A DNA stretch of 64,000 bases from DASVWZ01 sp963708575 (GTDB lineage Bacteria; Acidobacteriota; Terriglobia; Terriglobales; Acidobacteriaceae): assembly GCA_963708575.1 (NCBI GenBank), contig CAVPTB010000003.1, forward strand, positions 372,001 through 436,000, written 5' to 3'. The notes below the pieces were generated by a model. It was not told where the DNA came from, did no database searches, and saw only the letters and a list, made by a program, of their open reading frames with translations. The number at the start of each line of letters is the position of its first letter. Position 1 is the stretch's first letter. Below, piece after piece: positions 9,455 to 17,782 of this stretch. Made by a program: the position numbers and the translations under genes.

Positions 9455-9642
9455 TGATCCTCGCGAGGCAGCGCCGAAATAGTCGAATATGGATTTTATG
9501 CGTTTACGGAAGCGGAAGGCAATGCTTGATTGGGCCGCCAGCGCAAGAAACTCTTTGTCTGCAGCGACCCGTTCGTTCTTGGTAAGCCCCAGAATCTAAA
9601 GAGAAAACCTGTTCACAATTTTTTACGTCTTTTCACTTCGAA

Positions 9643-9677
9643 TTGACACCTCATGATCCACGTTCAACTATGTTGAA
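9643..9677 (+). promoter_or_regulatory. Candidate promoter and palindromic operator of the two-component operon
   Basis: TTGACA (9643-9648) is followed after 17 bases by AACTAT (9666-9671), a weak minus-10. A perfect inverted repeat, TTCAAC-tat-GTTGAA (9663-9677), overlaps the proposed minus-10. The kinase start is about 40 bases downstream. Overlap of a palindrome with the promoter suggests a repressor or response-regulator site, but this is inference. Confidence 0.4.
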
Positions 9678-9714
9678 TCCGGGCTGATCCAGACACCCGG
9701 ATCAGGAGACCACA

Positions 9715-11376
9715 ATGAAAGCTTTTTGGCGTTGGAATGACAAAACCCGGCTGATGCTGACGTTGGAGCTGGCCGTCGTTTTGCCCGCCGCCGCGCTGGT
9801 CATCCTGAGTGCCGTACACCTGACGTCCATTCAAAGAGACCGCGGTGTGGAAGCGGCTTTTGATCGCGATTTCTACCAGGTCCTGGCGATTTCGGAAAAG
9901 CAACTGAACCAAAAAGCATACGATCTGACCGACGACATTCGGAACCAGTTCCCCAGTTCAGGAGACGCCTGCTCTGAGACTCTGGATCGAATTCTTGCGA
10001 CCCATCCTTACGCAGCTCACGTATTCGTCTACGATCCCCAGCTGGGCTTGGTGTTCCGGTCACAACCCTCCCGGCTGAATGAACCACACTTCCGGGCGGA
10101 AGCCGACGCCTTCTCCAGCATGATGAACAGCTGGATGCAGGTTGAATATCAAGAGACCGTGAAAGATCTCGCAATGGACGCCAAGAAAGGAACACGCTAT
10201 TTCTTTGCAAACCACGCGACGCGGGGGGAAAAGTATCTTTATCAGTCGGCCACGATTTTCCTGACTGAGGACAAGGCCGGAGACAAAAAAGCGATTGCGG
10301 GCGTGGTATTTGATGCGGAATACCTTCGTAATCAGTTTTTTCCTGAAGCGCTCAGTTCCCTGCTTAGCCACCAAGAGGAACAGAACGAAAAGAATCATGC
10401 TGCTTTGATCCTTCACGCTCGCGACGACTGGTCGCCGATCGCAACCTCGAGCGATTGGGACGGTGGTGAGCCGGAAGTCGAACGCAAGCTCGAAGGTGCA
10501 TTTCCCTCGCTGGTCCTGGGGATCAAATTGCGCGGCACGACTCTAGCTGCCTTGGAGAAGCATTTCGTTCGTCAGAGCTTCCTGATTCTCGGCGGAATTT
10601 CGTTGCTGCTTGCAGCTGGCATTTATCTGACTCATCGAAATATTTCACGGGAAATGGCGCTGGCCAAACTCAAGTCTGATTTCGTTTCGAATGTTTCCCA
10701 TGAGCTCCGCACGCCTCTTTCTCTCATTCGCCTCTACGCGGAGACGCTGGAGATGGGGCGGGTGAAGTCCGAGGAGAAATATCAGGAGTATTACTCGATC
10801 ATCCGCAAGGAAAGCGAGAGGCTGACCGGACTCATCAACAACATTCTGGACTTCTCCAGAATTGAAGCCGGCCGAAAAGAATACGACTTTCGCCAGACCG
10901 ATCTCAGGGAATTGGTACGTAATACGCTGGATTCATACCGTTATCAAATCGAGCAGCAGGGATTTGCCTTTGAAGAGGAGATTGCCGATGATCTGCCGCC
11001 GGTCAGTGTCGACCGCGAGGCGATCGCAAGGTCACTCTTGAATCTCGTCAACAATGCTCTGAAGTATTCGCAGGACCAGAAATTCATTGGCGTACACGCC
11101 TTCCGCGATAACGGTTCGGTGAAGCTGGAAGTGGTCGACCATGGAATCGGCATTCCTGAAAACGAGCAGCCCAAGATCTTCGAGAAGTTTTACCGGGTCG
11201 GGGATCCGCTCGTTCACAACACGAAAGGCAGCGGATTGGGGCTCGCCCTGGTCCGGCATATCGTCATCGCCCACGGCGGTCAAGTCACTGTCGACAGCGC
11301 CCCGGGCCGAGGCAGCAAGTTCACGATTTCTTTACCGGCCGCACGTGTCGGAACTCTGAGACCTGTGACGGTATAG
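9715..11376 (+). CDS. Membrane sensor histidine kinase
   Basis: A 553-residue kinase with transmembrane segments at about 13-36 and 286-305 enclosing a large extracytoplasmic sensor region of about 245 residues that I do not recognise. The H-box HELRTPLSLIRLYAETLE has the phosphorylatable His at 329. The ATP-binding part shows the N box (LVNNALKY), GIGIPENEQPKIFEKFYR and GSGLGLALVRHIV. No HAMP domain is evident between the second membrane segment and the H-box. AGGAG lies about ten bases before the ATG. The response regulator follows after ten bases. Confidence 0.95.
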   Translation: MKAFWRWNDKTRLMLTLELAVVLPAAALVILSAVHLTSIQRDRGVEAAFDRDFYQVLAISEKQLNQKAYDLTDDIRNQFPSSGDACSETLDRILATHPYAAHVFVYDPQLGLVFRSQPSRLNEPHFRAEADAFSSMMNSWMQVEYQETVKDLAMDAKKGTRYFFANHATRGEKYLYQSATIFLTEDKAGDKKAIAGVVFDAEYLRNQFFPEALSSLLSHQEEQNEKNHAALILHARDDWSPIATSSDWDGGEPEVERKLEGAFPSLVLGIKLRGTTLAALEKHFVRQSFLILGGISLLLAAGIYLTHRNISREMALAKLKSDFVSNVSHELRTPLSLIRLYAETLEMGRVKSEEKYQEYYSIIRKESERLTGLINNILDFSRIEAGRKEYDFRQTDLRELVRNTLDSYRYQIEQQGFAFEEEIADDLPPVSVDREAIARSLLNLVNNALKYSQDQKFIGVHAFRDNGSVKLEVVDHGIGIPENEQPKIFEKFYRVGDPLVHNTKGSGLGLALVRHIVIAHGGQVTVDSAPGRGSKFTISLPAARVGTLRPVTV

Positions 11377-11386
11377 AGGCGGACAA

Positions 11387-12067
11387 ATGTCGAAGATTCT
11401 CATTGTCGAAGACGAACCCAACATGGTGGCGGGATTGCGCGACAATTTCGAGTTCGAAGGTTATCAGGTGATCACCGCTCCGGATGGCGCTGCCGGGCTG
11501 GAGCGAGCGCTTTCGGAGTCGCCCGATCTGGTCATCCTCGACGTGATGATGCCGCGCATGAGCGGACTTGACGTGTGCAAGCAACTCAAGGTGAAGCGTC
11601 CGGGGATTCCGATCATCATGCTGACCGCGCGCGGGCAGGAAGTCGACAAAGTTGTTGGGCTGGAACTCGGAGCTGACGACTATGTGACCAAGCCGTTTTC
11701 CATTCGCGAACTCTTGGCGCGTGTAAAAGCCGTATTGCGCCGGGCGAGTGGCACACCGAAAGACTCGGGCAAGCTCTTGTTCGGCGAGGTGGAAGTGAAC
11801 CTCAAGAGCTGCCAGGTTTCGCGCAAGGGCAAGGAGGTCGACTTCTCCTCGAAAGAATTCGAGCTGTTGAAGTTCTTCCTGAACCATCCGGGCGAAACCC
11901 TTAGCCGAGATCGCTTGCTGGAAGAAGTCTGGGGATACGACCGTTTCCCGACAACCAGAACGGTGGACGCTCACATTGTGCGCTTGCGCCAAAAGATCGA
12001 ACCAAAACCTGATGAGCCAAGGTTCATCCTTACGGTGCATGGGACAGGATACAAATTTGTTGGTTGA
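11387..12067 (+). CDS. Response regulator, OmpR/PhoB family
   Basis: A 226-residue regulator paired with the preceding kinase. The receiver domain carries the acidic pair EDE near residue 8-10, the phospho-acceptor Asp52 in VILDVMMPRMSG, the conserved LTARGQE and the Lys in VTKPFS. The C-terminal winged helix is recognisable by VDFSSKEFELLKFFLNHPG and RTVDAHIVRLRQKIE. DNA target is unknown; the palindrome upstream of the kinase gene is one candidate. The 3' end overlaps the proposed start of the sigma factor gene. Confidence 0.96.
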   Translation: MSKILIVEDEPNMVAGLRDNFEFEGYQVITAPDGAAGLERALSESPDLVILDVMMPRMSGLDVCKQLKVKRPGIPIIMLTARGQEVDKVVGLELGADDYVTKPFSIRELLARVKAVLRRASGTPKDSGKLLFGEVEVNLKSCQVSRKGKEVDFSSKEFELLKFFLNHPGETLSRDRLLEEVWGYDRFPTTRTVDAHIVRLRQKIEPKPDEPRFILTVHGTGYKFVG

Positions 12068-12713
12068 AGTGCTCGGGAGAGGCCAGTTGGAAAACGCTCT
12101 ACAAATCGGGAGACAGACGAGCCATAGCACTTCCACTCGTGCCGATGACGACATCTTGATTCGGGAGGCGCAAATGGGAAGCGCCGTGGCTTTCGAGCAA
12201 CTCGTCCGTCAATACGATCGCGCAGTATTGCGGCTGGCCGTGCACCTGACCGGATCTCAGGAAGATGCTCAGGATATCTATCAGGAAGCGTTTCTCCGCG
12301 CGTACGTCAACTTGGCTAGTTTTCGCTTCGAGTGCTCTTTCTATACCTGGATCTATCGCATCGTGACGAATCTGTGCCTCGATCATCTGCGCAAGAAGTC
12401 GTCGCGATCACGGGACTTGACTACCACCGTTTCCGCTGACGGAGAGGTGGAAGAGGTACTTGATCGTCTACCGGATCATCGCGCTGGAACGAGCCCGGAG
12501 CGAACCTTGATTAGCGGTGAGTTGCGGAAGACGATTCGCCGGGCCATGGGTAAGCTGTCGCCGCGGGAGCGCATGGTCTTCGAACTTAAGCATTATCACG
12601 GGATGCGGTTACGCACTGTGGCAGGAATCCTGAACACCAGCGAGGGCACGGTAAAGAACACGCTCTTCCGCGCCACCCACAAACTTCGCCTTCAACTCGC
12701 CGAAGTTCGCTAG
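12039..12713 (+). CDS. RNA polymerase ECF-type sigma factor
   Basis: Region 2 is visible as AFEQLVRQYDRAVLRLAVHL and AQDIYQEAFLRAYVNLASF, with the minus-10-recognition segment FYTWIYRIVTNLCLDHLRKK. Region 4 is LSPRERMVFELKHYHGMRLRTVAGIL followed by TSEGTVKNTLFRATHKLR. The start is uncertain: ATG 12039 overlaps the regulator gene by 29 bases, GTG 12069 and TTG 12090 are possible, and an ATG at 12174 has a good GGGAGG site but would remove the conserved ILIREAQMGSAVAFE. No anti-sigma factor follows, which is unusual; the overlapping two-component genes suggest joint control. Confidence 0.9.
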   Translation: MGQDTNLLVEVLGRGQLENALQIGRQTSHSTSTRADDDILIREAQMGSAVAFEQLVRQYDRAVLRLAVHLTGSQEDAQDIYQEAFLRAYVNLASFRFECSFYTWIYRIVTNLCLDHLRKKSSRSRDLTTTVSADGEVEEVLDRLPDHRAGTSPERTLISGELRKTIRRAMGKLSPRERMVFELKHYHGMRLRTVAGILNTSEGTVKNTLFRATHKLRLQLAEVR

Positions 12714-12721
12714 CTCGACGG

Positions 12722-13162
12722 CTAAAGCGTGTGTAGATAAGCCAGCAAATCGTTGATCTGTTGCTGGTTCATCTCCTGTGAAAATGCCGGCATCTTGTTC
12801 CGGCCCATTCGAACAATGTCACTCACGCGTTCATCATTCGCCGGCATTCCGCTCATGGGCAAGAACTGTTTCTTGAAAATGCCTTTCATCGCTGGACCTT
12901 GGCGGCCGTGCGACGAATAGGGCGCGTGACAACGATCACAATAGTTGTCGTAGAGCCCACGCCCGTCGGCCTGCTGAGGATTGAGGCCGAGTTCCGCATC
13001 GCTGCGTCGTCGCTGGACGTCGCATCCGGCTAGAGCCCAGAGGACCAGCAAACACACCAACGCAATGAACAGCGGCAACCGACGACTCTTGCCATTGCGC
13101 GCGTGGTTGGACCCTTGCAAGCTCCCTTTCCAAATGCAAATCGAAGTACAATAATAATTCAT
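12722..13162 (-). CDS. Cytochrome c family lipoprotein
   Basis: A small secreted haem protein. A hydrophobic leader ends in the lipobox LAGC, so it is probably anchored to a membrane on the periplasmic side. One haem site, CDRCH, lies in NYCDRCHAPYSSHGRQGPAM, and the distal Met ligand is probably in RNKMPAFS; the C-terminus (INDLLAYLHTL) is the typical class I cytochrome c end. The start is uncertain: ATG 13162 is used, with an upstream ATG at 13183 and a TTG at 13120 as alternatives. The DUF488 gene starts divergently only about five bases away. Confidence 0.85.
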   Translation of the reverse strand: MNYYCTSICIWKGSLQGSNHARNGKSRRLPLFIALVCLLVLWALAGCDVQRRRSDAELGLNPQQADGRGLYDNYCDRCHAPYSSHGRQGPAMKGIFKKQFLPMSGMPANDERVSDIVRMGRNKMPAFSQEMNQQQINDLLAYLHTL

Positions 13163-13166
13163 TGTG

Positions 13167-13601
13167 ATGAAGGTAGCGCTCAAACGCGTCTACGCAGAAC
13201 CGGCCCGGGCCGACGGGGCAAGAATCCTGGTCGATCGATTGTGGCCGCGTGGATTAAAGAAGGACAAACTGGCTTTGGATGCGTGGCTGCGGGATATCGC
13301 GCCTTCCGACGAATTGCGGAAATGGTTCCATGAACATCCTGATGCCTGGGCGCTTTTCAGGAAACGATATCTCAAAGAATTGACCCAACCTGGGGCCATC
13401 GACGCCCTCGAACGACTTTACGGCCTCGCTGCCAGCGAGAAGCAACTGACGCTGTTATTCGCTTCCAAGAACGAAGAGAAGAATAATGCGGTTGTGTTGC
13501 GAGATCTTCTGCAAGGGATGCGCAAGCCTCCAACAGGTACGGGGCCTGGCATTGCGGGCGCCATACGGGAAAGACAGGTAAAGCGGATGCCTCGCCGCTG
13601 A
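13167..13601 (+). CDS. DUF488 family protein (YeaO-like)
   Basis: A 144-residue protein that begins MKVALKRVYAEPARADGARILVDRLWPRG, the hallmark of the DUF488/COG3189 family, and continues with FHEHPDAWALFRKRYLKEL and LTLLFASKNEEKNNAVVL. A thiol- or metal-related role has been suggested for the family but the reaction is not known. A GTG one codon earlier is an alternative start. The tail after about residue 120 is rich in Gly, Pro and Arg and looks unstructured. Confidence 0.88.
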   Translation: MKVALKRVYAEPARADGARILVDRLWPRGLKKDKLALDAWLRDIAPSDELRKWFHEHPDAWALFRKRYLKELTQPGAIDALERLYGLAASEKQLTLLFASKNEEKNNAVVLRDLLQGMRKPPTGTGPGIAGAIRERQVKRMPRR

Positions 13602-13622
13602 ACAGGCCAGCGCGCTGCCATT

Positions 13623-15206
13623 CTATTTTTTTTGGTCGTCAACCACTTGTTCGACAACGCTATCGATTATTTCGTTCACTTGCTTACTCGGCAGATTGAA
13701 GTTGTTGGAAAGAATCGCAAACACAACGTCCTTTCCCCCAATTGTCGTGGCAAACCCGGACAACGTCTTCACTCCTCCCAGAGAGCCTGTCTTTGCGAAA
13801 ACTTTGGCGCCGGGATCCAGGCCTGCGAACCTCTCTGCAAGAGAGCCGTCCTTACCGGCGACCGGCAGACTCTCGCGAAAAGTGGGCCCCCAAGTCTGGG
13901 TCGCCGTGTAGCGTAGGAGTTGGACGACAGCTCTCGGAGTCACCAGGTTTTGACGCGAAAGTCCTGAACCGTCATAAAACAAGTATTGATCGCTCGGCAC
14001 GCCGGCCTGGTTCAAGAAACCGCGCAGCACCTCCAGGCCTCCCTCTACCGTTCCTGAAGTTCCCTTCTCGCGCCCCAATAAGCGCAGTAGAATCTCGGCG
14101 TGCAGATTCTGACTGACCTTGTTAATTACCTGCACGTCTTCGATCAAAGGTTTGGATTGGTAGCTAGCCAGAACCAAAGGCTGGTTAGGAAGGGGACGTA
14201 ACGGCTCGTCTCCGCCGCGTGCCGGAGCCGAGGCGATTACGCTCAAAGTAGACAAGGTCGCCAGTTCAGTGTGGTGTGTACGTTGTTTTCCGTAAACTGT
14301 GATCCCCCGATTTTCGAGTAACTGGTGAAACAGCGCAGACGCAAACTGAGCGGGATCCTCGATGGCTAAGGCCTCAGTCGCTCCGGGATCATCCAGCGGC
14401 ACGCTGCCCCACAGCGTCAACAAAGTCGCTCCAGGTTCGCGATTCATAAAAATCTTCCGAGGGATGCCCACGGGAGTAGTCAGAACTCGATTGTCGATAC
14501 GGTAGTAATCCGCAAACGGGGTCACATTGACGAACGCCCGCTCACCCGCGTGATCGGCGGGCAAAATATTTACAAAGACCACATTGTCGTTAATGGTGAG
14601 CGCCGAAACCGGGGCACCATCCGCGAGGACTAGATCGTCCTGACTCCAGCCTTCCCCGTACCGTTCAAAAGCGAAATACGAATCATCCGCGATAACATCG
14701 CCGTCGATATATTTGACACCCTTTTGGACCAAGGCGTCCGCGAGTTGCTCCAGGACCTGAATTGGATGATCGTTGCGCTGCGTGTGCAGCGCGTAGGGTA
14801 GTTCACGACCGGAGAGATTCGGGTCGCCGCGTCCGACCAGAATTAAGTCTCCGTTGAGACGCCCGTACTTGTCGAGCGTGCCGCTGGTCTCGACGGTTGT
14901 TTTGAAGGTGTAATCCGGCCCAATCAGAGCCAGGGCCGCTGCTGTGGTGAATAGCTTGGTGTTCGACGCAGGAGTAAAGAGCTTGTCCGAATTTCGATCG
15001 TAGAGGACCTTGCCGTCGCTGAGTGAAACAACTTCGATGCCCCAGAACCCTCGCGCCAGATCCGGCGCTGCAAGGATTGCGTCGATGCGCTTGTCCAGTT
15101 GCTTCTGCGAGGCTGCAGACAAATCCGCAGACCAAGCCATAAGCAAGATCGCGAGCATTAGTGAGCTTCGACGGATCACTTCCGCTCGATTGTAGCACCT
15201 GCTCAT
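13623..15206 (-). CDS. dacB: D-alanyl-D-alanine carboxypeptidase/endopeptidase, PBP4 (DacB) type
   Basis: A periplasmic serine peptidase of peptidase family S13 that trims or cleaves peptidoglycan cross-links. The 527-residue protein has a signal peptide (LMLAILLMAWSADLSA), the SxxK motif SNTK with Ser81 and Lys84, the SxN-equivalent SGLSRQN, and KTG in FAKTGSLGGVKT. The long insertion between SxxK and SxN is typical of the family. An ATG at 15158 is an alternative start just before the leader. The T-rich TTTTTTTT next to the stop lies on the plus strand sense of the neighbouring gap. Confidence 0.95.
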   Translation of the reverse strand: MSRCYNRAEVIRRSSLMLAILLMAWSADLSAASQKQLDKRIDAILAAPDLARGFWGIEVVSLSDGKVLYDRNSDKLFTPASNTKLFTTAAALALIGPDYTFKTTVETSGTLDKYGRLNGDLILVGRGDPNLSGRELPYALHTQRNDHPIQVLEQLADALVQKGVKYIDGDVIADDSYFAFERYGEGWSQDDLVLADGAPVSALTINDNVVFVNILPADHAGERAFVNVTPFADYYRIDNRVLTTPVGIPRKIFMNREPGATLLTLWGSVPLDDPGATEALAIEDPAQFASALFHQLLENRGITVYGKQRTHHTELATLSTLSVIASAPARGGDEPLRPLPNQPLVLASYQSKPLIEDVQVINKVSQNLHAEILLRLLGREKGTSGTVEGGLEVLRGFLNQAGVPSDQYLFYDGSGLSRQNLVTPRAVVQLLRYTATQTWGPTFRESLPVAGKDGSLAERFAGLDPGAKVFAKTGSLGGVKTLSGFATTIGGKDVVFAILSNNFNLPSKQVNEIIDSVVEQVVDDQKK

Positions 15207-15261
15207 GACGGCTAGATTTGACTTGCCGGGATGCTCATCAGCTACGCGAACGGCGTTGCCG

Positions 15262-15296
15262 AAAAAGAAAAAGGGCGGACGCTTGCGCGTCCGCCC
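15262..15296 (-). terminator. Rho-independent terminator
   Basis: GGGCGGACGC-TTGC-GCGTCCGCCC forms a perfect ten-base-pair stem at 15273-15296. Read on the reverse strand it is followed by TTTTTCTTTTTC. It lies 22 bases after the stop of the secreted propeller gene. Confidence 0.92.
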
Positions 15297-15317
15297 CTAG
15301 CACTTTTCAAGCGACAG

Positions 15318-16304
15318 TTACTTTCCGGGTACTTCAGCCGGAACAACTGCGACGCCGATCGGTTGACCACCGGATACCGAGATGGTCTTGAGTGCGCTTC
15401 CACCCTTCGGGTAGGCGAACTCGTAGGATGCGGCGTTACCGGCATCAGCAGTCCACAGGTCTTTGTTGTTGCTTGTGAATGCGTAGGTGACGGTGTCGCT
15501 CACACCGGTAAGAGGGGTGGTCTTCGGGGTTCCGAGCTTGCCGCCCTTCGGTGCGTTGTAGGTGTAGATTGCAGCGCCGGACTGGTCATCGATAGCGATC
15601 TTGCCAGTGGTCGTGACTTCAACTCCACCGGGGAAAGTGATCGAGTTGTTAGTTGTGAGCGTTTTGATGGTCTTGCCGCCGGTCGTCAGCTTGGCAATTT
15701 CGGCTACCACGACTGCGCCGTTTGAGTCTGAACCGTCGATGTAGAGGTTGCCGTTAGCATCGAAGCCGTCGAAATACACGCGCGCGAACGACGAGCTGAG
15801 GATCGCCTTGCCCGCTTTGCCGCTCTTGTACAGAGTGACGCTGCCCGGACCACCATTCGTGTCGATGATGTTTGTCACCGCTACGAACTTCCCGTTACCC
15901 AACACAGAAACGCCAACCGGATACTGACCCGGATCGGCCAACAACTTCGGCTTCTTGGTGTAGGGCGGAGCAAAGATCTGAATCTGGCTGTTGGCCGTGT
16001 CGGCGACATACAGGTTGCCCTTGGCATCGGTCGCCAAGCCCTGTGGTTCGCTGAAACCGGTCAGCTGCGCGAGCTGCTTGCCAGCTGGGTTGTAGATGTT
16101 CACGACGTTGTTGACTGCGTCGGAAACGAAAATCTTCGTGCTTGCTGCTTCAATGCCTGCTACGTCTACGAAGCGATGAACGACAATTCGTCCCGGCCGG
16201 ACGACGTCGGGGCGAGTCACGCTAGAATTTCTTGCTGAGTCGGCTGCTACTGCCATGGGAATCAACGCTGCAATCAGCGCCGCTGAGAAAAGAATCTTTT
16301 TCAC
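15318..16304 (-). CDS. Secreted NHL/beta-propeller-like protein
   Basis: A 328-residue exported protein with signal peptide MKKILFSAALIAALIPMAVA. The body contains repeated blade-like segments such as VNIYNPAGKQLAQLTGFSEP, GLATDAKGNLYVADTANSQI and GFDANGNLYIDGSDSNG, typical of NHL-type propellers found in many Acidobacteriota secreted proteins. The start is GTG with GGAGG seven bases upstream. No catalytic motif is seen and no function can be assigned. The leader sequence closely matches that of the protein at 17783-18568, which is two genes away on the same strand. Confidence 0.82.
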   Translation of the reverse strand: MKKILFSAALIAALIPMAVAADSARNSSVTRPDVVRPGRIVVHRFVDVAGIEAASTKIFVSDAVNNVVNIYNPAGKQLAQLTGFSEPQGLATDAKGNLYVADTANSQIQIFAPPYTKKPKLLADPGQYPVGVSVLGNGKFVAVTNIIDTNGGPGSVTLYKSGKAGKAILSSSFARVYFDGFDANGNLYIDGSDSNGAVVVAEIAKLTTGGKTIKTLTTNNSITFPGGVEVTTTGKIAIDDQSGAAIYTYNAPKGGKLGTPKTTPLTGVSDTVTYAFTSNNKDLWTADAGNAASYEFAYPKGGSALKTISVSGGQPIGVAVVPAEVPGK

Positions 16305-16577
16305 TATAGTTCCTCCAGAGTCTGTTTGTTTTTAATTGGTCTTTAGGGTGTTGGGCCTTCTTACGATCAATTGCGTAAAAGCAAGTAGCCCGCGGAAAAG
16401 AATCCTACCTGCACCTGCAGATAAGTCAAGAGGAAATCGAGCTAGGGGCGCGGATTTTGTTAATTTTTCCGACACACTGCAACAACTTGCAACTGTTGCG
16501 CAAGCGATCGCACCAAAACGCGAAAAGTCCGCAGAGAGTTGCTCGTTTCACCGAATGCGACGGTTGATGGTAGTAGA

Positions 16578-17603
16578 CTATTGCACACTTTCTGGCGCCT
16601 CCGTCGATCCGCTTTCGCTTCCGCCAAAATAGGCACGATTGACCTCAGGCTTGATCGAGCCCTTCAATGACTTCACGAGATCGTTGATGAGTAAACCTTC
16701 CATCGTCTCTCTCGCTTCACCAATCGGGATCATTTGCCTTGAAACCAGCTTGAAAATGTACCAGCCATCACCAAAGAGAACAGGATCCGCAATTTGTCCA
16801 GGCTGCATGCCCAACACTACTTTTTGGTAACCAGCCGGCATATTATCGCGCGTCCATTTAGCGCCCAAGTCAGTCGTCAGCGCAGACTCTTTGTCACCTG
16901 CGGCGAGGTATGCCTCATCCTGAAGCTTGTCGAAATCGCCTCCGTCAGCCGCCGCCTTGCGGAGCCGATCAGCGACCTTCTTCATCTCCGCCTGATCTTC
17001 TGCGGAAGGCGAACTGGGATAACCGCCGGCCTGCAGTTTCCCCTTCGGAACAAAGATTCGTTTCAGTCCGAACTCTTCGAAACGCTCGGAGTGTTCTTTG
17101 TAATACTTTTCCACTTCGGAGTCCGGTATCGCATTCGCTAACTGCTGAATGTAATGTTTGTAGACCATACCGAGAGCGTCCATATATTTGAACTTCGCCA
17201 GTTCTTGGAATTCGGCGGTCTTGTCCAGCCCCAACTGTTGTGCCTGTTGCGCGTACAGAGCTATGTCTGAATAATCCATGGCAAACCGGCGTCGTTTATC
17301 AGGAGGTGTATTGGGGTTGAGCGCGTTAACCAGATTTTCGAATCTAGACCGGGTCAGCACGCTTTGACAGTCGATGGCTGTGGTGTCGTTTTTCAGCGGT
17401 GGAAGAGGCTGCCCGAGGTGAGCGATTGGTGGCCGGTTCTCGCATAACCCGCGAATCGTGAGTACAGGAGAATCCGGACCGAACTTCGGGACCGAAGACT
17501 GAGCGGCTGACCCGCGGCTCGGCTGGCTTGGCTGAGTCTGCGCCACCAGCCTTACGGGAACAATGGAACAACACAGAATCATCAGTGGAACAGTGGTGCG
17601 CAT
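16578..17603 (-). CDS. Peptidyl-prolyl cis-trans isomerase, parvulin/SurA type
   Basis: A 341-residue exported protein beginning MRTTVPLMILCCSIVPVRLV, with GGAG six bases before this ATG; the open frame reaches further upstream but without a leader. A SurA-like N-terminal helical part (YSDIALYAQQAQQLGLDKTAEFQELAKFKY split over residues 115-150) precedes one parvulin domain (LKRIFVPKGK, FDKLQDEAYL, VVLGMQPGQIADPVLFGDGW, YIFKLVSRQ). Likely a periplasmic chaperone for outer membrane proteins. The C-terminus is low complexity (GGSESGSTEAPESVQ). Confidence 0.88.
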   Translation of the reverse strand: MRTTVPLMILCCSIVPVRLVAQTQPSQPSRGSAAQSSVPKFGPDSPVLTIRGLCENRPPIAHLGQPLPPLKNDTTAIDCQSVLTRSRFENLVNALNPNTPPDKRRRFAMDYSDIALYAQQAQQLGLDKTAEFQELAKFKYMDALGMVYKHYIQQLANAIPDSEVEKYYKEHSERFEEFGLKRIFVPKGKLQAGGYPSSPSAEDQAEMKKVADRLRKAAADGGDFDKLQDEAYLAAGDKESALTTDLGAKWTRDNMPAGYQKVVLGMQPGQIADPVLFGDGWYIFKLVSRQMIPIGEARETMEGLLINDLVKSLKGSIKPEVNRAYFGGSESGSTEAPESVQ

Positions 17604-17711
17604 GTATGTCTCCGCAAGAATCAGGAATAAGCACCTAGAATGCTGGTGCAAAAATGTTAGCACGTGATTTGAGGCACTAAGGAGCGGGAAAGTCCCTGAC
17701 ACAGTTAAATC

Positions 17712-17745
17712 AAAAAAGGAGAAGCAGGTTTTCTGCTTCTCCTTT
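17712..17745 (-). terminator. Rho-independent terminator
   Basis: GGAGAAGCAG (17718-17727) pairs perfectly with CTGCTTCTCC (17733-17742) around a five-base loop, extended by AAA/TTT. On the reverse strand it is followed by a T run. It lies about 40 bases after the stop of the secreted protein gene at 17783. Confidence 0.92.
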
Positions 17746-17782
17746 GTGATCGACGAGCCTTTCAGAGTGACGAGTACCGCAC

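Noticed and set aside
11321..12154. Reverse-strand open frame of 277 codons
   Set aside because: Antisense to the response regulator and sigma factor genes, which carry intact family motifs.
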